Shown here: positions 32,084-42,015 of the stretch, piece by piece | Position numbering within the stretch: the stretch's first letter is position 1 | Layout of the letters: the number at the start of each line of letters is the position of its first letter | Source of the DNA: Pseudomonadota bacterium | GTDB taxonomy: Bacteria; Pseudomonadota; Gammaproteobacteria; Pseudomonadales; Moraxellaceae | Length of the DNA stretch: 42,605 bases | NCBI GenBank assembly: GCA_021851865.1 | Contig: JAJZBU010000027.1 | Location: 1 to 42,605 of the forward strand | Direction of reading: 5' to 3' | Made by a program: the position numbers and the translations under genes | The notes under the pieces: model-generated | Told to the model about the DNA's origin: nothing | The model's input: the letters and a program-made list of their open reading frames with translations, nothing else | The model's database searches: none

Positions 32084-35000
32084 GATGCGCACTCATCATC
32101 GCGATGGCCGGACCAGATCAGATACAGCACCGGCGTCGTGAACAGGGTGAGCAACTGGCTGACCAGCAGGCCACCGAGCAGCGTCCAGCCCAGGGGCTGG
32201 CGCAGTTCGGCGCCGATGTGTCCGCCCTTGAGCAGGGGCAAAGCACCGACCAGGGCACAGAGCGTCGTCATCAGAATCGGGCGCAGACGCAAAAGACAGG
32301 CCTGCCGGATGGCGGCTGCCGGCGTCAGACCCTGCTCACGTTCGGCGACGAGAGCGAAGTCGATCATCATGATGGCATTTTTCTTGACGATGCCGATGAG
32401 CAAGATGATGCCGATGAGGGCGAGCATGTCGAGCTCCTGGCCGCGCCCAATCAGCACGACGAGCGCACCGAGCGCCGCCGACGGCAAGGTCGAGAGGATG
32501 GTCAGTGGATGGCGAAAACTCTCATAGAGGATGCCGAGCACGATGTACATGCTGAGAATGGCGGCGATCAGCAGGGCCAGCTGATGATCGAGAGCCGCCG
32601 AGAAGGCGCGCAGAACGCCCTGCTCGACCACCTGCACCCGCACCGGCAGATGCGCCTGCGCGATGGCGCGGCGCACCGCCTGGCGCCCGGCCTCAAGCGC
32701 ATCGCCTGAACGCAGGTCAAAGGCCAGGGAAGCCGCCGGAAACTGCCCCTGATGATCGATGCGCTGTGGGCTCACGCCCGGCTGCACCTGGATCAGTTCA
32801 CTCAAGGGCACAGGTCCCGCCGTCCCCGGCACATAGAGGCTCTGCAAAGCCCGGACACTCGAGTCGGCCGACTCGAGGATGATGCGATACTGATTCGCCG
32901 GCGTAAAAGTCGTGCTGATCATGCGTTGGCCAAAAGCGTCATAGAGGACGTTGTCGACCGCCGCCATGGTCACGCCATAACGCGCCGCCGCATCGCGATT
33001 GAGATGCAGCGTCAGCGTCGGTTCCTGGCGCGCCGCCTCCTCCTGGACGTGCGTCAGCTCACCCTGGCGACGCAAAGACTGCTGCAGAACGGCGGTACTG
33101 CGCCGCAACTCCTGACTGTCGACATCGGACAGGGTCAAGCGGTACGACGCGGCGCTGAAGTGATCATCGACCGCCATTTCCTGCACTGGGCGCAAAAAGA
33201 GCTGCAGATCCGGGTCGCGCGCGGCCCTCTCCTGCAGATGCTGCAGAACCTCAGCCATCTCGGGGCGTTGTGAGCGCGGCTTGAGGACGATATGGATACG
33301 ACCCTCATCGCTGACCAGATTGTCACCATCGACGCCGAGCACCGAGCTGATCTGCGCGACCGCCGGATCCGCCGCCAGCGCCTGTACGAGACGCGCCTGA
33401 AGCGTCACCATGCCGGCGTAGGAGGTGCCGGCATCGGCGCGCGTCATGCCCTGGATCTCGCCGACGTCCTGTTGCGGAAAGAAGCCTTTCGGCACGATGA
33501 GATAGAGCGCGACGGTGAGGATGAAACTGAGGACAAAGCCCACCATGGTCCAGCGCCGGTGGCGCAGGACGACATCCAGTGCGCGGGCATAGAGATTGAG
33601 CAAGGTCTGCCACCAGATCGGCACCGTTGCCACGGACGCCGGACGGAGCAAACGCGCCGCCAGCATCGGCGTGAGGCTGAGCGACACCGCCGCCGAAATG
33701 AGGATGGTCATCCCGAGCGTCAGGGCAAACTCACGAAACAGGCGGCCGATGAGGTCATTCATAAAGACGAGGGGAATGAGGACGGCGAGCAAGGACAAGG
33801 TCAAGGAGACGATGGTGAAAGCCATCTGCCGCGCTCCCTGCAAGGCCGCTTGCAGGGGGGCCAGCCCCTCATCGATGCCGCGCGCGATGTTCTCGACCAT
33901 GACGATGGCGTCATCGACGACAAAGCCGGTGGCCACGGTCATGGCCATGAGGGTGAGGTTGTTGATCGATAGGCCCGCCTGCTGCATGAGCGCGCAACTG
34001 CCGAGCAATGACAGCGGCACCGCCAAAGCCGGAATCAAGGTCGCCGACCAGGAACGCAAAAACAACTGGATCACCAGGATGACGAAGATGATGGCGAAGA
34101 GGAGCTCGACACTGACGTCGCGAATCGAGGCCCATATCGCCTGCGTGCGATCGACCACCACTTGCACCCGCACGTCGGCCGGCAGGCTGTTGCGCAAGCT
34201 CTGCAGACGACGCTTGAGCGCCGCCACCGTTTGCAGGACGTTCGACCCGGGTTGCCGCTGAATGGACAACAGGATCGCCGGTTTTTGTCCCAACCACGCC
34301 CCCTGATCGACATTCTCGGCGGCGTCGACGACGTCTGCCACATCGCTGAGGCGCAGGGCATGCCCTTGCTGATAGGCGATGATCAAACTGCGGTAATCGA
34401 CAGCGTGCATGAGCTGATCGTTGGCGTCCAGGGTGGAGGCCTGCTGCGGGCCATCGAGACTCCCCTTGGCCATGGCGACGTTGGCCGTGAGAATCTGATT
34501 GCGCACGTCTTCCAGGCTCAACCCATGCGCACGCAGATCATCAATGCGGGCACGCAGGCGCACCGCCGGACGTTGGCCACCTTGCAGACGAACCAAGCCG
34601 ACCCCCGGCACCTGCGACAACGGCAAGGCCAAGCGGTTATCGGCGAGATCCTCGAGACGGATCATCGACCCTTGCGTGGTGGTGATCGCCAGGCTCATGA
34701 TCGGCGCATCACCCGGATTGACCTTGTTGTAGACTGGCGGCATGGGCAGATCCTTGGGCAAAAAGACCGCCGCCGCATTGATCCCCTCCTGCACCTCCTG
34801 CTCCGCCACGTCGAGACCGGTCTGCAGGGAAAACTGCAGCGTGATCGACGATGAGCCACTGCCACTGCTCGAACTCATCTGCTGCAGCCCCGGCATCTGG
34901 CCGAACTGACGCTCGAGCGGAGCCGTCACCATCTCCTCCATCACCTGCGGACTGCCGCCGGGATACAAGGTGAGCACCTCGATCGTCGGAAAATCGACCT

Positions 35001-35115
35001 CCGGCAGGGCCGCGACCGGCATGAAATGCAGACCAAGGGCGCCGCAAAGCGCCAGCGCCAGCATGAGCAGGGTGGTCGCTACCGGACGACGAATGAAGCT
35101 GCGGGTCACGCTCAT
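32080..35115 (-). CDS. mdtB: RND efflux pump inner-membrane subunit, MdtB-like
   Basis: 1011 residues: MSVTRSFIRRPVATTLLMLA, then LPEVDFPTIEVLTLYPGGSP, the DD pair in ATGFVVDDAIVMVENIARG, GILYESFRHPLTILSTLPSA and LLIGIVKKNAIMMIDFALV. It is a paralogue of the next gene and precedes it, in the MdtB-MdtC order. Its ATG overlaps the mdtA stop as ATGA. A serine-rich SSSSGSGSSSIT segment in the porter domain matches the position where RND proteins have a Q/S-rich loop. Confidence 0.92.
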   Translation of the reverse strand: MSVTRSFIRRPVATTLLMLALALCGALGLHFMPVAALPEVDFPTIEVLTLYPGGSPQVMEEMVTAPLERQFGQMPGLQQMSSSSGSGSSSITLQFSLQTGLDVAEQEVQEGINAAAVFLPKDLPMPPVYNKVNPGDAPIMSLAITTTQGSMIRLEDLADNRLALPLSQVPGVGLVRLQGGQRPAVRLRARIDDLRAHGLSLEDVRNQILTANVAMAKGSLDGPQQASTLDANDQLMHAVDYRSLIIAYQQGHALRLSDVADVVDAAENVDQGAWLGQKPAILLSIQRQPGSNVLQTVAALKRRLQSLRNSLPADVRVQVVVDRTQAIWASIRDVSVELLFAIIFVILVIQLFLRSWSATLIPALAVPLSLLGSCALMQQAGLSINNLTLMAMTVATGFVVDDAIVMVENIARGIDEGLAPLQAALQGARQMAFTIVSLTLSLLAVLIPLVFMNDLIGRLFREFALTLGMTILISAAVSLSLTPMLAARLLRPASVATVPIWWQTLLNLYARALDVVLRHRRWTMVGFVLSFILTVALYLIVPKGFFPQQDVGEIQGMTRADAGTSYAGMVTLQARLVQALAADPAVAQISSVLGVDGDNLVSDEGRIHIVLKPRSQRPEMAEVLQHLQERAARDPDLQLFLRPVQEMAVDDHFSAASYRLTLSDVDSQELRRSTAVLQQSLRRQGELTHVQEEAARQEPTLTLHLNRDAAARYGVTMAAVDNVLYDAFGQRMISTTFTPANQYRIILESADSSVRALQSLYVPGTAGPVPLSELIQVQPGVSPQRIDHQGQFPAASLAFDLRSGDALEAGRQAVRRAIAQAHLPVRVQVVEQGVLRAFSAALDHQLALLIAAILSMYIVLGILYESFRHPLTILSTLPSAALGALVVLIGRGQELDMLALIGIILLIGIVKKNAIMMIDFALVAEREQGLTPAAAIRQACLLRLRPILMTTLCALVGALPLLKGGHIGAELRQPLGWTLLGGLLVSQLLTLFTTPVLYLIWSGHRDDECAS

Positions 35116-36224
35116 GGCACCGGTGTGTCCTGCCAGATCTGCACCGCCATACCATCTTTCAAGCGATCGGTGCCGGCGACGATGAGCCGGTCGCCGGCGC
35201 GCAACCCTTGCGACACCCAGACGCGTTCGCCTTCCTGAGCAGAGACGACGACCTTGCGTGTCTGTACATGCCCCTGTTGCACGACATCGACCGCCGTCGC
35301 CCCACCGTGCTCGAGCAAGGCGCTGTGCGGTATCACGATCACCGCATGCCGCTGCAACAGCACCAGACGCGCCTCGACGAAGGCATTGGGCAGCAGGCGG
35401 CCCTGAGCATTGGCAAAACGCGCACGCAGCATCAAGGTGCCGGTCGCAACGTCGACATGATTGTCTTGACTGATCACCCGGCCGCGCGCCAGCAGATGCG
35501 CCCGCGCGTCATAGATGCGCACCTCGGGATGCGGGCCTGCCGCCATATAAGCTGCGACCTGATCCTGCGGCAGGCTGAAAAGCACGTCGATGGGGTCGAT
35601 CTGCGCGACGCTGACGATGCCGTTGACATCGGCGATGTGCAAAATGTTGCCGGGATCTACCTGGCGCAAGCCGACCTGTCCGTTCAGCGGCGAGCGAATC
35701 TCGGTATAGGACAATTGCAGGCGGGCATTGTCGCGCGCCGCCTGATCCATGCCGACGATGGCCTGGTCCTGGCGCACCAGGGCATCCTGGGTGACCTTGG
35801 TCTGCTCAGCGATCGAGTTCTGCGCCAGCAGATCGCGATAGCGTTTCTGGTCGATCTCGGCATTGGCGAGGAGCTGACGATCGCGTTCAAGCTGCGCCTC
35901 GGCCTGGGCCAGGGCGATGCGATACGGGGCAGGATCGATCAACGCCAGCAACTGCCCGGATTTCACCCGGTCGCCTTCATGAAAAAAGAGCGTCTGCAGC
36001 GGCTGCGCCTCGAGCATGGTGTGAATGGTGACATTCTGCTCGGAGGTCACCGTTCCCGGCTCTCCCAGTGTCGCCACAAAATCCTCCGGCACCAGCGTCA
36101 CTACATGCACGGTGGGAATGGCGGCGCGGTGTACCGGAGCGATGCGAGCGTGCGCCTCTCTCCGCCAGAACGCAGCGCCTGCGATCAACAGCACCAACAG
36201 GATGGCGATCCACCAAGACCTCAT
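35112..36224 (-). CDS. mdtA: Periplasmic adaptor of RND pump (MdtA-like)
   Basis: This is a membrane-fusion protein that links the RND pump to the outer-membrane channel. I start at ATG 36224 (MRSWWIAILLVLLIAGAAFW), 370 residues; upstream in-frame sequence lies inside tsaD. Landmarks are the biotinyl-lipoyl half LQTLFFHEGDRVKSGQLLAL, the helical hairpin (RIALAQAEAQLERDRQLLAN, DQKRYRDLLAQNSIAEQT), the second lipoyl half YTEIRSPLNGQVGLRQVDPG, then beta-barrel and membrane-proximal domains (GDRLIVAGTDRLKDGMAV). The start is two bases after the tsaD stop, so it appears to be read from the tsaD transcript. Confidence 0.93.
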   Translation of the reverse strand: MRSWWIAILLVLLIAGAAFWRREAHARIAPVHRAAIPTVHVVTLVPEDFVATLGEPGTVTSEQNVTIHTMLEAQPLQTLFFHEGDRVKSGQLLALIDPAPYRIALAQAEAQLERDRQLLANAEIDQKRYRDLLAQNSIAEQTKVTQDALVRQDQAIVGMDQAARDNARLQLSYTEIRSPLNGQVGLRQVDPGNILHIADVNGIVSVAQIDPIDVLFSLPQDQVAAYMAAGPHPEVRIYDARAHLLARGRVISQDNHVDVATGTLMLRARFANAQGRLLPNAFVEARLVLLQRHAVIVIPHSALLEHGGATAVDVVQQGHVQTRKVVVSAQEGERVWVSQGLRAGDRLIVAGTDRLKDGMAVQIWQDTPVP

Positions 36225-36226
36225 CG

Positions 36227-37240
36227 TCAAGATTCTCCCGTCAGAGCGGACAAAGCCGACAGCGGCCAGCGTGGCCGCAAACTCAAGCCCAGAGCATCTC
36301 CCTGGGCAGCGTGCAACAGGCGGCGACAGCCGGCGTAGGCGATCATGGCGCCATTGTCGGTGCACAAAGCCTGGGGCGGATAGACCAGGCGCAGCCCCGG
36401 ACAGGCGGCGAGCTCACGGCGCAGACGCACATTGGCGGCGACCCCACCGGCCAGCACCAGGGTCGACAACCCGGTCTCCTGCACCGCGCGCTGGCATTTG
36501 CGCACCAAAGTGGCGACGACGGCGCGCTCAAAGCTGGCGCAGATGTCGGCGTCGCGCTGGCTTGAACGCGGCGCATCGATGATGACTTTGCGCACCGCCG
36601 TCTTGAGTCCGGAAAAGCTGAAATCGAGTCCCGGGCGATCGAGCATGGGCTGGGGAAAATCAAAAGCGGCGTCATCGCCCGTCTCAGCCAGACGCGCTAC
36701 CGCCGGCCCGCCGGGATAATCGAGTCCGAGCATCTTCGCCACTTTGTCGAAGGCCTCGCCGACAGCGTCGTCGATCGACTCTCCGAGCAATTCATAGTCG
36801 CCGAGGGCGCGCACCCGCAGAAGCTGGGTATGTCCGCCGGAGACGAGCAAGCTGAGAAAAGGCGCCTGCAGATCGGTCGCATCCATCAGCGGCATTAGCA
36901 GATGGCCTTCGAGATGATGAATGCCGAGGGCGGGCACCCGCCAGGCATAGGCCAGCGCCCGCCCCGCCATGGCCCCCACCATCAGAGCTCCGGCCAGACC
37001 AGGACCTTGGGTATAGGCGACGGCGTCGGGAATCCGCCCCTCCGTGTCGGCGAGCAGTTCGCCCAGCAAAGGCAGAAAATGGCGAATATGGTCGCGCGCC
37101 GCCAGTTCCGGCACGACGCCACCATAGTCACGATGCAGAATCACCTGACTATGCAGGCGCTGCCCGAGCAAACCCCGCTCGCTATCATAAATCGCCAGAC
37201 CTGTCTCATCGCAGGACGTCTCGATCCCCAGTACACGCAC
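36227..37240 (-). CDS. tsaD: tRNA threonylcarbamoyladenosine transferase subunit TsaD
   Basis: TsaD, with TsaB and TsaE, transfers the threonylcarbamoyl group to A37 of ANN-decoding tRNAs (including tRNA-Ile). I start at GTG 37240 ([23 protein letters not shown] upstream), 337 residues, the family standard. The metal ligands are in [15 protein letters not shown] and [12 protein letters not shown], with [11 protein letters not shown] and [13 protein letters not shown] also conserved. It is divergent from rpsU, as in E. coli and Pseudomonas. Unusually, an efflux operon follows two bases downstream. Confidence 0.96.
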   Translation of the reverse strand: MRVLGIETSCDETGLAIYDSERGLLGQRLHSQVILHRDYGGVVPELAARDHIRHFLPLLGELLADTEGRIPDAVAYTQGPGLAGALMVGAMAGRALAYAWRVPALGIHHLEGHLLMPLMDATDLQAPFLSLLVSGGHTQLLRVRALGDYELLGESIDDAVGEAFDKVAKMLGLDYPGGPAVARLAETGDDAAFDFPQPMLDRPGLDFSFSGLKTAVRKVIIDAPRSSQRDADICASFERAVVATLVRKCQRAVQETGLSTLVLAGGVAANVRLRRELAACPGLRLVYPPQALCTDNGAMIAYAGCRRLLHAAQGDALGLSLRPRWPLSALSALTGES

Positions 37241-37397
37241 ATCGGCCTCTCTTGCCTCACATCGTCGATGACCCGGCGACCCATAACGATGTCGTCGGGC
37301 TGACGTTGACAGTGTCGGTAAAAATGAAAGGATACCCTGCCGCAAGGGCGGCTGGCCATCGCGCACACCCGTGTGCAAGGTCGACTGCACAAAATTC

Positions 37398-37426
37398 TTG
37401 CATCGGCCACGCAGTCAGCATAAAAT
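37398..37426 (+). promoter_or_regulatory. Sigma-70 promoter of rpsU-yqeY-dnaG
   Basis: TTGCAT (37398-37403), exactly 17 bases and TAAAAT (37421-37426) lie 56 bases before the rpsU ATG. Just upstream GCACAC-CC-GTGTGC (37363-37376) is a 6-bp inverted repeat. The leader contains GGGGC...GGGGCC and CCCCC stretches able to pair. Confidence 0.75.
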
Positions 37427-37482
37427 CTGCGGCCCTTGGGGCTCTTCGGGGCCACCCCCATCCATTTGAACAGGTGTTGTGT

Positions 37483-37698
37483 ATGCCCGCTGTGAAGGTG
37501 AAGGAAGGCGAACCGTTCGACGTGGCTCTGCGCCGCTTCAAGCGCTCTTGTGAAAAGGCTGGCGTTCTGGCAGAAGTGCGCAAGCGCGAGTTCTATGAAA
37601 AGCCGACGCAGGAACGCAAGCGCAAGCAAGCGGCTGCCGTCAAGCGCCACGCCAAGAAAGTGGCACGCGAAGCCGTTCGCATCCAGCGCCTGTACTGA
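37483..37698 (+). CDS. rpsU: 30S ribosomal protein S21
   Basis: 71 residues from ATG 37483 (CAGGTG upstream): [40 protein letters not shown] and the end VRIQRLY are the S21 signature. The longer upstream frame is not coding, since it would run through the promoter. First gene of the macromolecular-synthesis operon; abundant S21 upstream of dnaG and rpoD links ribosome, primer and sigma supply. Confidence 0.97.
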   Translation: MPAVKVKEGEPFDVALRRFKRSCEKAGVLAEVRKREFYEKPTQERKRKQAAAVKRHAKKVAREAVRIQRLY

Positions 37699-37725
37699 TC
37701 GCGCCGTCGCAAGAACAGGACTGAT

Positions 37726-38175
37726 ATGACTTCGGCGACGCGAGCAGCGGTGAATGACGCAGTAAAGGCAGCGATGAAAGCCCAGGACAGGCCGCGTCTC
37801 GACGCCTTGCGCCTGCTCAGCGCGGCTTTCAAGCAAGTCGAAGTCGATGAACGCATCGAGCTCGACGAAGCGCGCGCTCTGGCCATCATCGACAAACAGG
37901 CGAAGCAACGGCGCGAATCGATCGCGGCGTATCGCCAGGCCGGTCGCGATGATCTCGCCAGCCGCGAGGAAGCCGAGCTCCAGGTTTTTCTTGAGTTCAT
38001 GCCGGCTGCCCTCGATCTCGCCGAGATCGATCGCCTGATCACCACCGCGATCGCTGAAACCGGCGCCACGACGGCCCGCGACATGGGGCGCGTCCTCAAC
38101 GTCTTGCGCCCTCTGCTCACTGGCCGTGCCGACATGGCGGCGGTCTCACAGCGTGTCAAGGAAAGCCTGAGCTGA
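37726..38175 (+). CDS. yqeY: GatB/YqeY domain protein
   Basis: 149 residues: RAAVNDAVKAAMKAQDRPRL, LRLLSAAFKQVEVDERIELD, IIDKQAKQRRESIAAYRQAG and RDDLASREEAELQVFLEFMP are the YqeY hallmarks. The fold is shared with the C-terminal tRNA-binding domain of the GatB amidotransferase, but the cellular role is not settled. It lies between rpsU and dnaG with short gaps (27 and 15 bases), a placement common in gammaproteobacteria other than the enterics. Confidence 0.92.
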   Translation: MTSATRAAVNDAVKAAMKAQDRPRLDALRLLSAAFKQVEVDERIELDEARALAIIDKQAKQRRESIAAYRQAGRDDLASREEAELQVFLEFMPAALDLAEIDRLITTAIAETGATTARDMGRVLNVLRPLLTGRADMAAVSQRVKESLS

Positions 38176-38190
38176 GCCCATGGGGGCGCC

Positions 38191-39966
38191 ATGAACTCAC
38201 GCATCCCGCAGGCTTTCATCGATCGGGTTCTCGAGCGCACCGATCTCGTCGATCTCATCGACCAACGCGTCAAGCTCAAGCACAGTGGTCGCAACTACAC
38301 CGCTTGCTGCCCCTTCCACCAGGAACGCACCCCTTCATTCACCGTCTCCCGCGAAAAACAGTTCTATTACTGTTTCGGTTGCAGCGCCTCCGGCAACGCC
38401 ATCAGCTTTCTCATGGAGTACGAGCACCAGTCCTTCATCGAAGCCCTGCGCCAACTCGCCAGCCCGCTCGGCATGGAACTGCCGCGTGCTGAGGAAGTCG
38501 TCAACGATACGACAACGCCGCTCTATACCGCCATCGCCGCCGCCTGTCAGTTCTATCGCCAGCAATTGCGCCAGCATCCACAGCGCCAACGGGCCGTCGA
38601 CTATCTACAACAGCGCGGCCTCAGCGGCGACATCGCGCGCGACTTTGGCCTAGGCTACGCCCCACCCGGCTGGGATCACCTGGCACGCCAACCCTGGAGC
38701 GAGGCCCAGCGCCAGGCGCTCATCGACTGCGGCCTGATCCTGCCGCGCAAGTCCGGGCCCGGCTTCTATGACGCCATGCGCGACCGGGTGATTTTCCCCA
38801 TCCGCGATCTGCGCGGACGCAGCATCGGCCTCGGTGGTCGCGTCCTCAATGACGACAAACCCAAATATCTAAACTCGCCGGAATCTCCGATCTTCCACAA
38901 AGGCCAGGAGCTCTATGGCCTGTATGAGGCGCGCCAACACGGCAAACTGGCACGACTGCTCGTGGTTGAAGGCTATATGGACGTCATCGCCCTGGCGCAA
39001 CACGGCCTGCATTTTGCCGTCGCCACCCTGGGCACGGCCACCACCCCCCAGCACATTGAACGACTGTTGCGGCAAACATCAGAGATCCTCTTCTGCTTCG
39101 ACGGCGATGATGCCGGCCGCCGTGCCGCCTGGAAGGCGGTGCAGGCCTGCCTGCCCGCGCTCACCGACGGTCAACGCGTCGCCTTCATGTTCCTGGAGCA
39201 GGGCGAAGACCCCGACAGTCTGGTGCGTCGGATCGGCGCCGCCGGCTTCGCCGCTCTCATGGAGCAGGCGCAGGGCCTGGCGGACTTCCTGTTCGCGCAT
39301 CAGAGCGCCGATCTGCAGCTGCAACGTCTCGAAGACAAAGCGCAGTTGGCGCAACGGGTGCGCGCCCTGATCGAGCCGATGCCGCCGTCGATTTATCGCC
39401 AACTGTTCGAGCAACGCCTGCGCGAAGTCACCGGCCTGGAGGCGGCGACGCCGCCCGCGCTCGAGAAAAAAACCGCCACCGCGACCGTGACGCCGGCGCC
39501 CAAGCGCCGCGCCGCGCGCGCCATGACGCGCGCACGCCATGGTCTGTGCGACAAAGCGCTGCGCCTGCTCATGCTCAACCCAGGTCTCGCCGCCCGACTG
39601 CATCCCCCGGATCTCGACGAATGCGCCCTGGAACACTGGCCCCTGCTGCGCGCCGTCCTCGACATGCTGCAGAGGCATCCACAGATGAGCACCGCCGGGC
39701 TGCTCGGCGCTTGGCACGGCAGCAACGAGGGCGAAGAACTCGCCGCCCTCGCCGCCCACGAGTTCCTGCTCACCCCGAGCATGGCCGAAGGCGAGATCGA
39801 GGACATCGACCTCGCCCTTCGCCGTACCGGCCTCGAACATCAGCTGAAACGCCTGACCGAGGCGGTGCAGGAGCAACCGAGTCGTGAGCGCCTCGAACAG
39901 CAATGGCGCTTGCGTCATGAAATCGAACAACTGCGCCGTCGCCGTCCAACACCGCCGGCGGACTGA
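38191..39966 (+). CDS. dnaG: DNA primase
   Basis: DnaG makes RNA primers for replication. 591 residues. The N-terminal zinc-binding domain has the CHC2 pattern Cys40, His43, Cys61, Cys64 (ACCPFHQERTPSF, then YYCFGCSASGNA). The polymerase core has GYAPPGWDHL, the Toprim glutamate in LLVVEGYMDVIALAQ and the Asp cluster in CFDGDDAGRRAAWKA. The C-terminal third is the helicase-interacting domain, joined by a basic Ala/Thr/Pro-rich linker (KKTATATVTPAPKRRAARAM). Confidence 0.97.
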   Translation: MNSRIPQAFIDRVLERTDLVDLIDQRVKLKHSGRNYTACCPFHQERTPSFTVSREKQFYYCFGCSASGNAISFLMEYEHQSFIEALRQLASPLGMELPRAEEVVNDTTTPLYTAIAAACQFYRQQLRQHPQRQRAVDYLQQRGLSGDIARDFGLGYAPPGWDHLARQPWSEAQRQALIDCGLILPRKSGPGFYDAMRDRVIFPIRDLRGRSIGLGGRVLNDDKPKYLNSPESPIFHKGQELYGLYEARQHGKLARLLVVEGYMDVIALAQHGLHFAVATLGTATTPQHIERLLRQTSEILFCFDGDDAGRRAAWKAVQACLPALTDGQRVAFMFLEQGEDPDSLVRRIGAAGFAALMEQAQGLADFLFAHQSADLQLQRLEDKAQLAQRVRALIEPMPPSIYRQLFEQRLREVTGLEAATPPALEKKTATATVTPAPKRRAARAMTRARHGLCDKALRLLMLNPGLAARLHPPDLDECALEHWPLLRAVLDMLQRHPQMSTAGLLGAWHGSNEGEELAALAAHEFLLTPSMAEGEIEDIDLALRRTGLEHQLKRLTEAVQEQPSRERLEQQWRLRHEIEQLRRRRPTPPAD

Positions 39967-39995
39967 TCCATGGCCGCCAGAAAAGACCCACCACC

Positions 39996-40024
39996 TTCCA
40001 AAAAGCCATAAAAAGCATTATCAT
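39996..40024 (+). promoter_or_regulatory. Weak candidate internal promoter for rpoD
   Basis: TTCCAA (39996-40001), 17 bases and TATCAT (40019-40024) lie in the A-rich dnaG-rpoD gap, 38 bases before the rpoD ATG. Confidence 0.35.
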
Positions 40025-40062
40025 TGAACGTTAGCCTGCGCATATCTTGGGACCCCATCTCG

Positions 40063-41943
40063 ATGAGCCATTCGAATCACGACAAGCAGACATCCCAACT
40101 TCAGGAACTGGTGGCACGCGGCAAGGAACAGGGTTATCTGACCTATGCTGAAGTCAATGACCACCTCCCCGAGTCGGTCACCGATAGCGATCAGATCGAT
40201 GACATCATCCAGATGCTCAAGGATCTCGGCATTCCCGTGCATGAACGCGCGCCGAGCCCGGAAGATATGCTCGGCGAAGACGCCGGTGAAGTCATCGATG
40301 ATGAAGTGGCCGCTGAAGAAGCCGCTGCCGTCCTCGCCGCCGTCGAAAGCGAGCCGCATCGCACCACCGACCCGGTGCGCATGTATATGCGCGAGATGGG
40401 CACGGTCGAATTGCTCAACCGCGAGGGCGAAATCGCCATCGCCAAACGCATCGAAGACGGCATCCGCGAGATGCTGCGCAGCATCGCCTTGTGGCCAGGC
40501 TGCATCGATCTGGTGCTGAGTGAATACGACGCCGCCAGCTCAGGCGAAAAACGTCTGACCGACGTCATCAGTGGCTATCTCGACCCCAACGATGACGGCG
40601 CCGCCGGGGAAGTCGAACAGCCGCCCCTGCCGAGCAGCGCGATCAAGGCCAGCGGCGAAGATGCCGAAGACGAACTCGATGAAGAAGAAACGGCCACTGC
40701 GGAATCGGAAGAAGACGATCCGGTGTCCTCGCTCGACCCGGTGCTGGCCGCCGAGCGCTTCGAGTCCTTGCGCAAACAGCTGAGCAAGACCCAGACCTCG
40801 ATCCGCCGCAACGGCCGCGAGGCGAAGACGGCGATCAAGAATCTCGAGGAACTCGCTGATCTGTTCATGATCCTCAAGCTGACACCGCGCATCTTCGAAG
40901 GTCTGATCGAACAGATTCGCAGCGTGCAGGACGAAGTGCGCCTGCAGGAAAAAACCATCATGCACATCTGCATCAAGCGGGTGCGCATGGAACGTCGCCA
41001 GTTCATCGATCTGTTTCCCGGCCATGAGACCGATCTGTCCTGGGTCGAAGAACAGCGCCAAAGTGGTCGCCCCTGGGCGGCCGCCCTCGATCAATATGGT
41101 CCCGAGATCCTGCGCGCCCAGCGCCGCCTGCACGAACTGGCGAGCGATCTCAATCTGACCATACGCGACATCAAGACCATCAACAAAGCCCTGTCGGTCG
41201 GCGAAGCCAAAGCGCGCAAAGCGAAGAAGGAAATGGTCGAGGCCAATCTGCGCCTGGTGATCTCGATCGCCAAGAAATACACCAACCGCGGCCTGCAGTT
41301 CCTCGATCTGATCCAGGAAGGCAACATCGGCCTGATGAAAGCCGTGGACAAGTTTGAGTACCGTCGCGGCTACAAGTTCTCGACCTATGCCACTTGGTGG
41401 ATACGCCAGGCGATCACGCGTTCGATCGCCGACCAGGCGCGCACCATCCGCATCCCCGTGCACATGATCGAAACCATCAACAAGCTCAACCGCATCTCGC
41501 GCAAGATGTTGCAGGAGATGGGACGCGAGCCGACGCCGGAAGAACTCGGGCGCGAGATGGACATGCCGGAAGAGAAAGTGCGGCGCGTCCTCAAGATCTC
41601 GAAAGAGCCGATCTCCATGGAGACGCCGATCGGTGACGATGAAGACTCGCATCTTGGGGACTTCATCGAAGACACGACGATGATCTCGCCCATCGACTCA
41701 GCGACGGCGGAAGGTCTGCGTGAAGCGACGCGCGAGGTGCTCGCCAATCTGACTGCGCGTGAGGCGAAGGTGCTGCGCATGCGCTTCGGCATCGACATGA
41801 ACACCGACCACACCCTCGAAGAGGTCGGCAAACAGTTCGACGTCACGCGCGAGCGTATCCGTCAGATCGAGGCCAAGGCTCTGCGCAAGCTGCGCCATCC
41901 CTCGCGCTCGGAACACCTGCGTTCTTTCCTCGACAATGAGTGA
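40063..41943 (+). CDS. rpoD: RNA polymerase primary sigma factor (sigma-70)
   Basis: I start at ATG 40063 ([20 protein letters not shown]); the TTG at 40024 overlaps the candidate -10 box. 626 residues. Region 1.1 ([14 protein letters not shown]) is followed by region 1.2 ([20 protein letters not shown]) and a non-conserved acidic insert ([20 protein letters not shown]). The core is near-identical to other sigma-70s: [40 protein letters not shown], the region 3 segment, and the region 4 helix-turn-helix [20 protein letters not shown]. Last protein gene of the operon. Confidence 0.98.
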   Translation: MSHSNHDKQTSQLQELVARGKEQGYLTYAEVNDHLPESVTDSDQIDDIIQMLKDLGIPVHERAPSPEDMLGEDAGEVIDDEVAAEEAAAVLAAVESEPHRTTDPVRMYMREMGTVELLNREGEIAIAKRIEDGIREMLRSIALWPGCIDLVLSEYDAASSGEKRLTDVISGYLDPNDDGAAGEVEQPPLPSSAIKASGEDAEDELDEEETATAESEEDDPVSSLDPVLAAERFESLRKQLSKTQTSIRRNGREAKTAIKNLEELADLFMILKLTPRIFEGLIEQIRSVQDEVRLQEKTIMHICIKRVRMERRQFIDLFPGHETDLSWVEEQRQSGRPWAAALDQYGPEILRAQRRLHELASDLNLTIRDIKTINKALSVGEAKARKAKKEMVEANLRLVISIAKKYTNRGLQFLDLIQEGNIGLMKAVDKFEYRRGYKFSTYATWWIRQAITRSIADQARTIRIPVHMIETINKLNRISRKMLQEMGREPTPEELGREMDMPEEKVRRVLKISKEPISMETPIGDDEDSHLGDFIEDTTMISPIDSATAEGLREATREVLANLTAREAKVLRMRFGIDMNTDHTLEEVGKQFDVTRERIRQIEAKALRKLRHPSRSEHLRSFLDNE

Positions 41944-41949
41944 GAGCCC

Positions 41950-41978
41950 CTGTCAGCGCCATTGAAATCGTGTAGAAT
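41950..41978 (+). promoter_or_regulatory. Sigma-70 promoter of the split tRNA-Ile gene
   Basis: CTGTCA (41950-41955), 17 bases and TAGAAT (41973-41978) begin 7 bases after the rpoD stop. A GC-rich discriminator (CGCGCCGC) follows, as at stable-RNA genes, and the tRNA begins 38 bases downstream. Confidence 0.6.
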
Positions 41979-42015
41979 CGCGCCGCAGCCTCGTGCCGCG
42001 CGCGATGCTGTAGAA

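Noticed and set aside
29048-35115. Tandem mdtB/mdtC as a recent duplication
   Set aside because: The two RND proteins differ throughout apart from family motifs; this is the standard heteromeric MdtBC arrangement.
37252-37482. In-frame upstream extension of rpsU
   Set aside because: It would run through the rpsU promoter, and S21 has a fixed size of about 71 residues.
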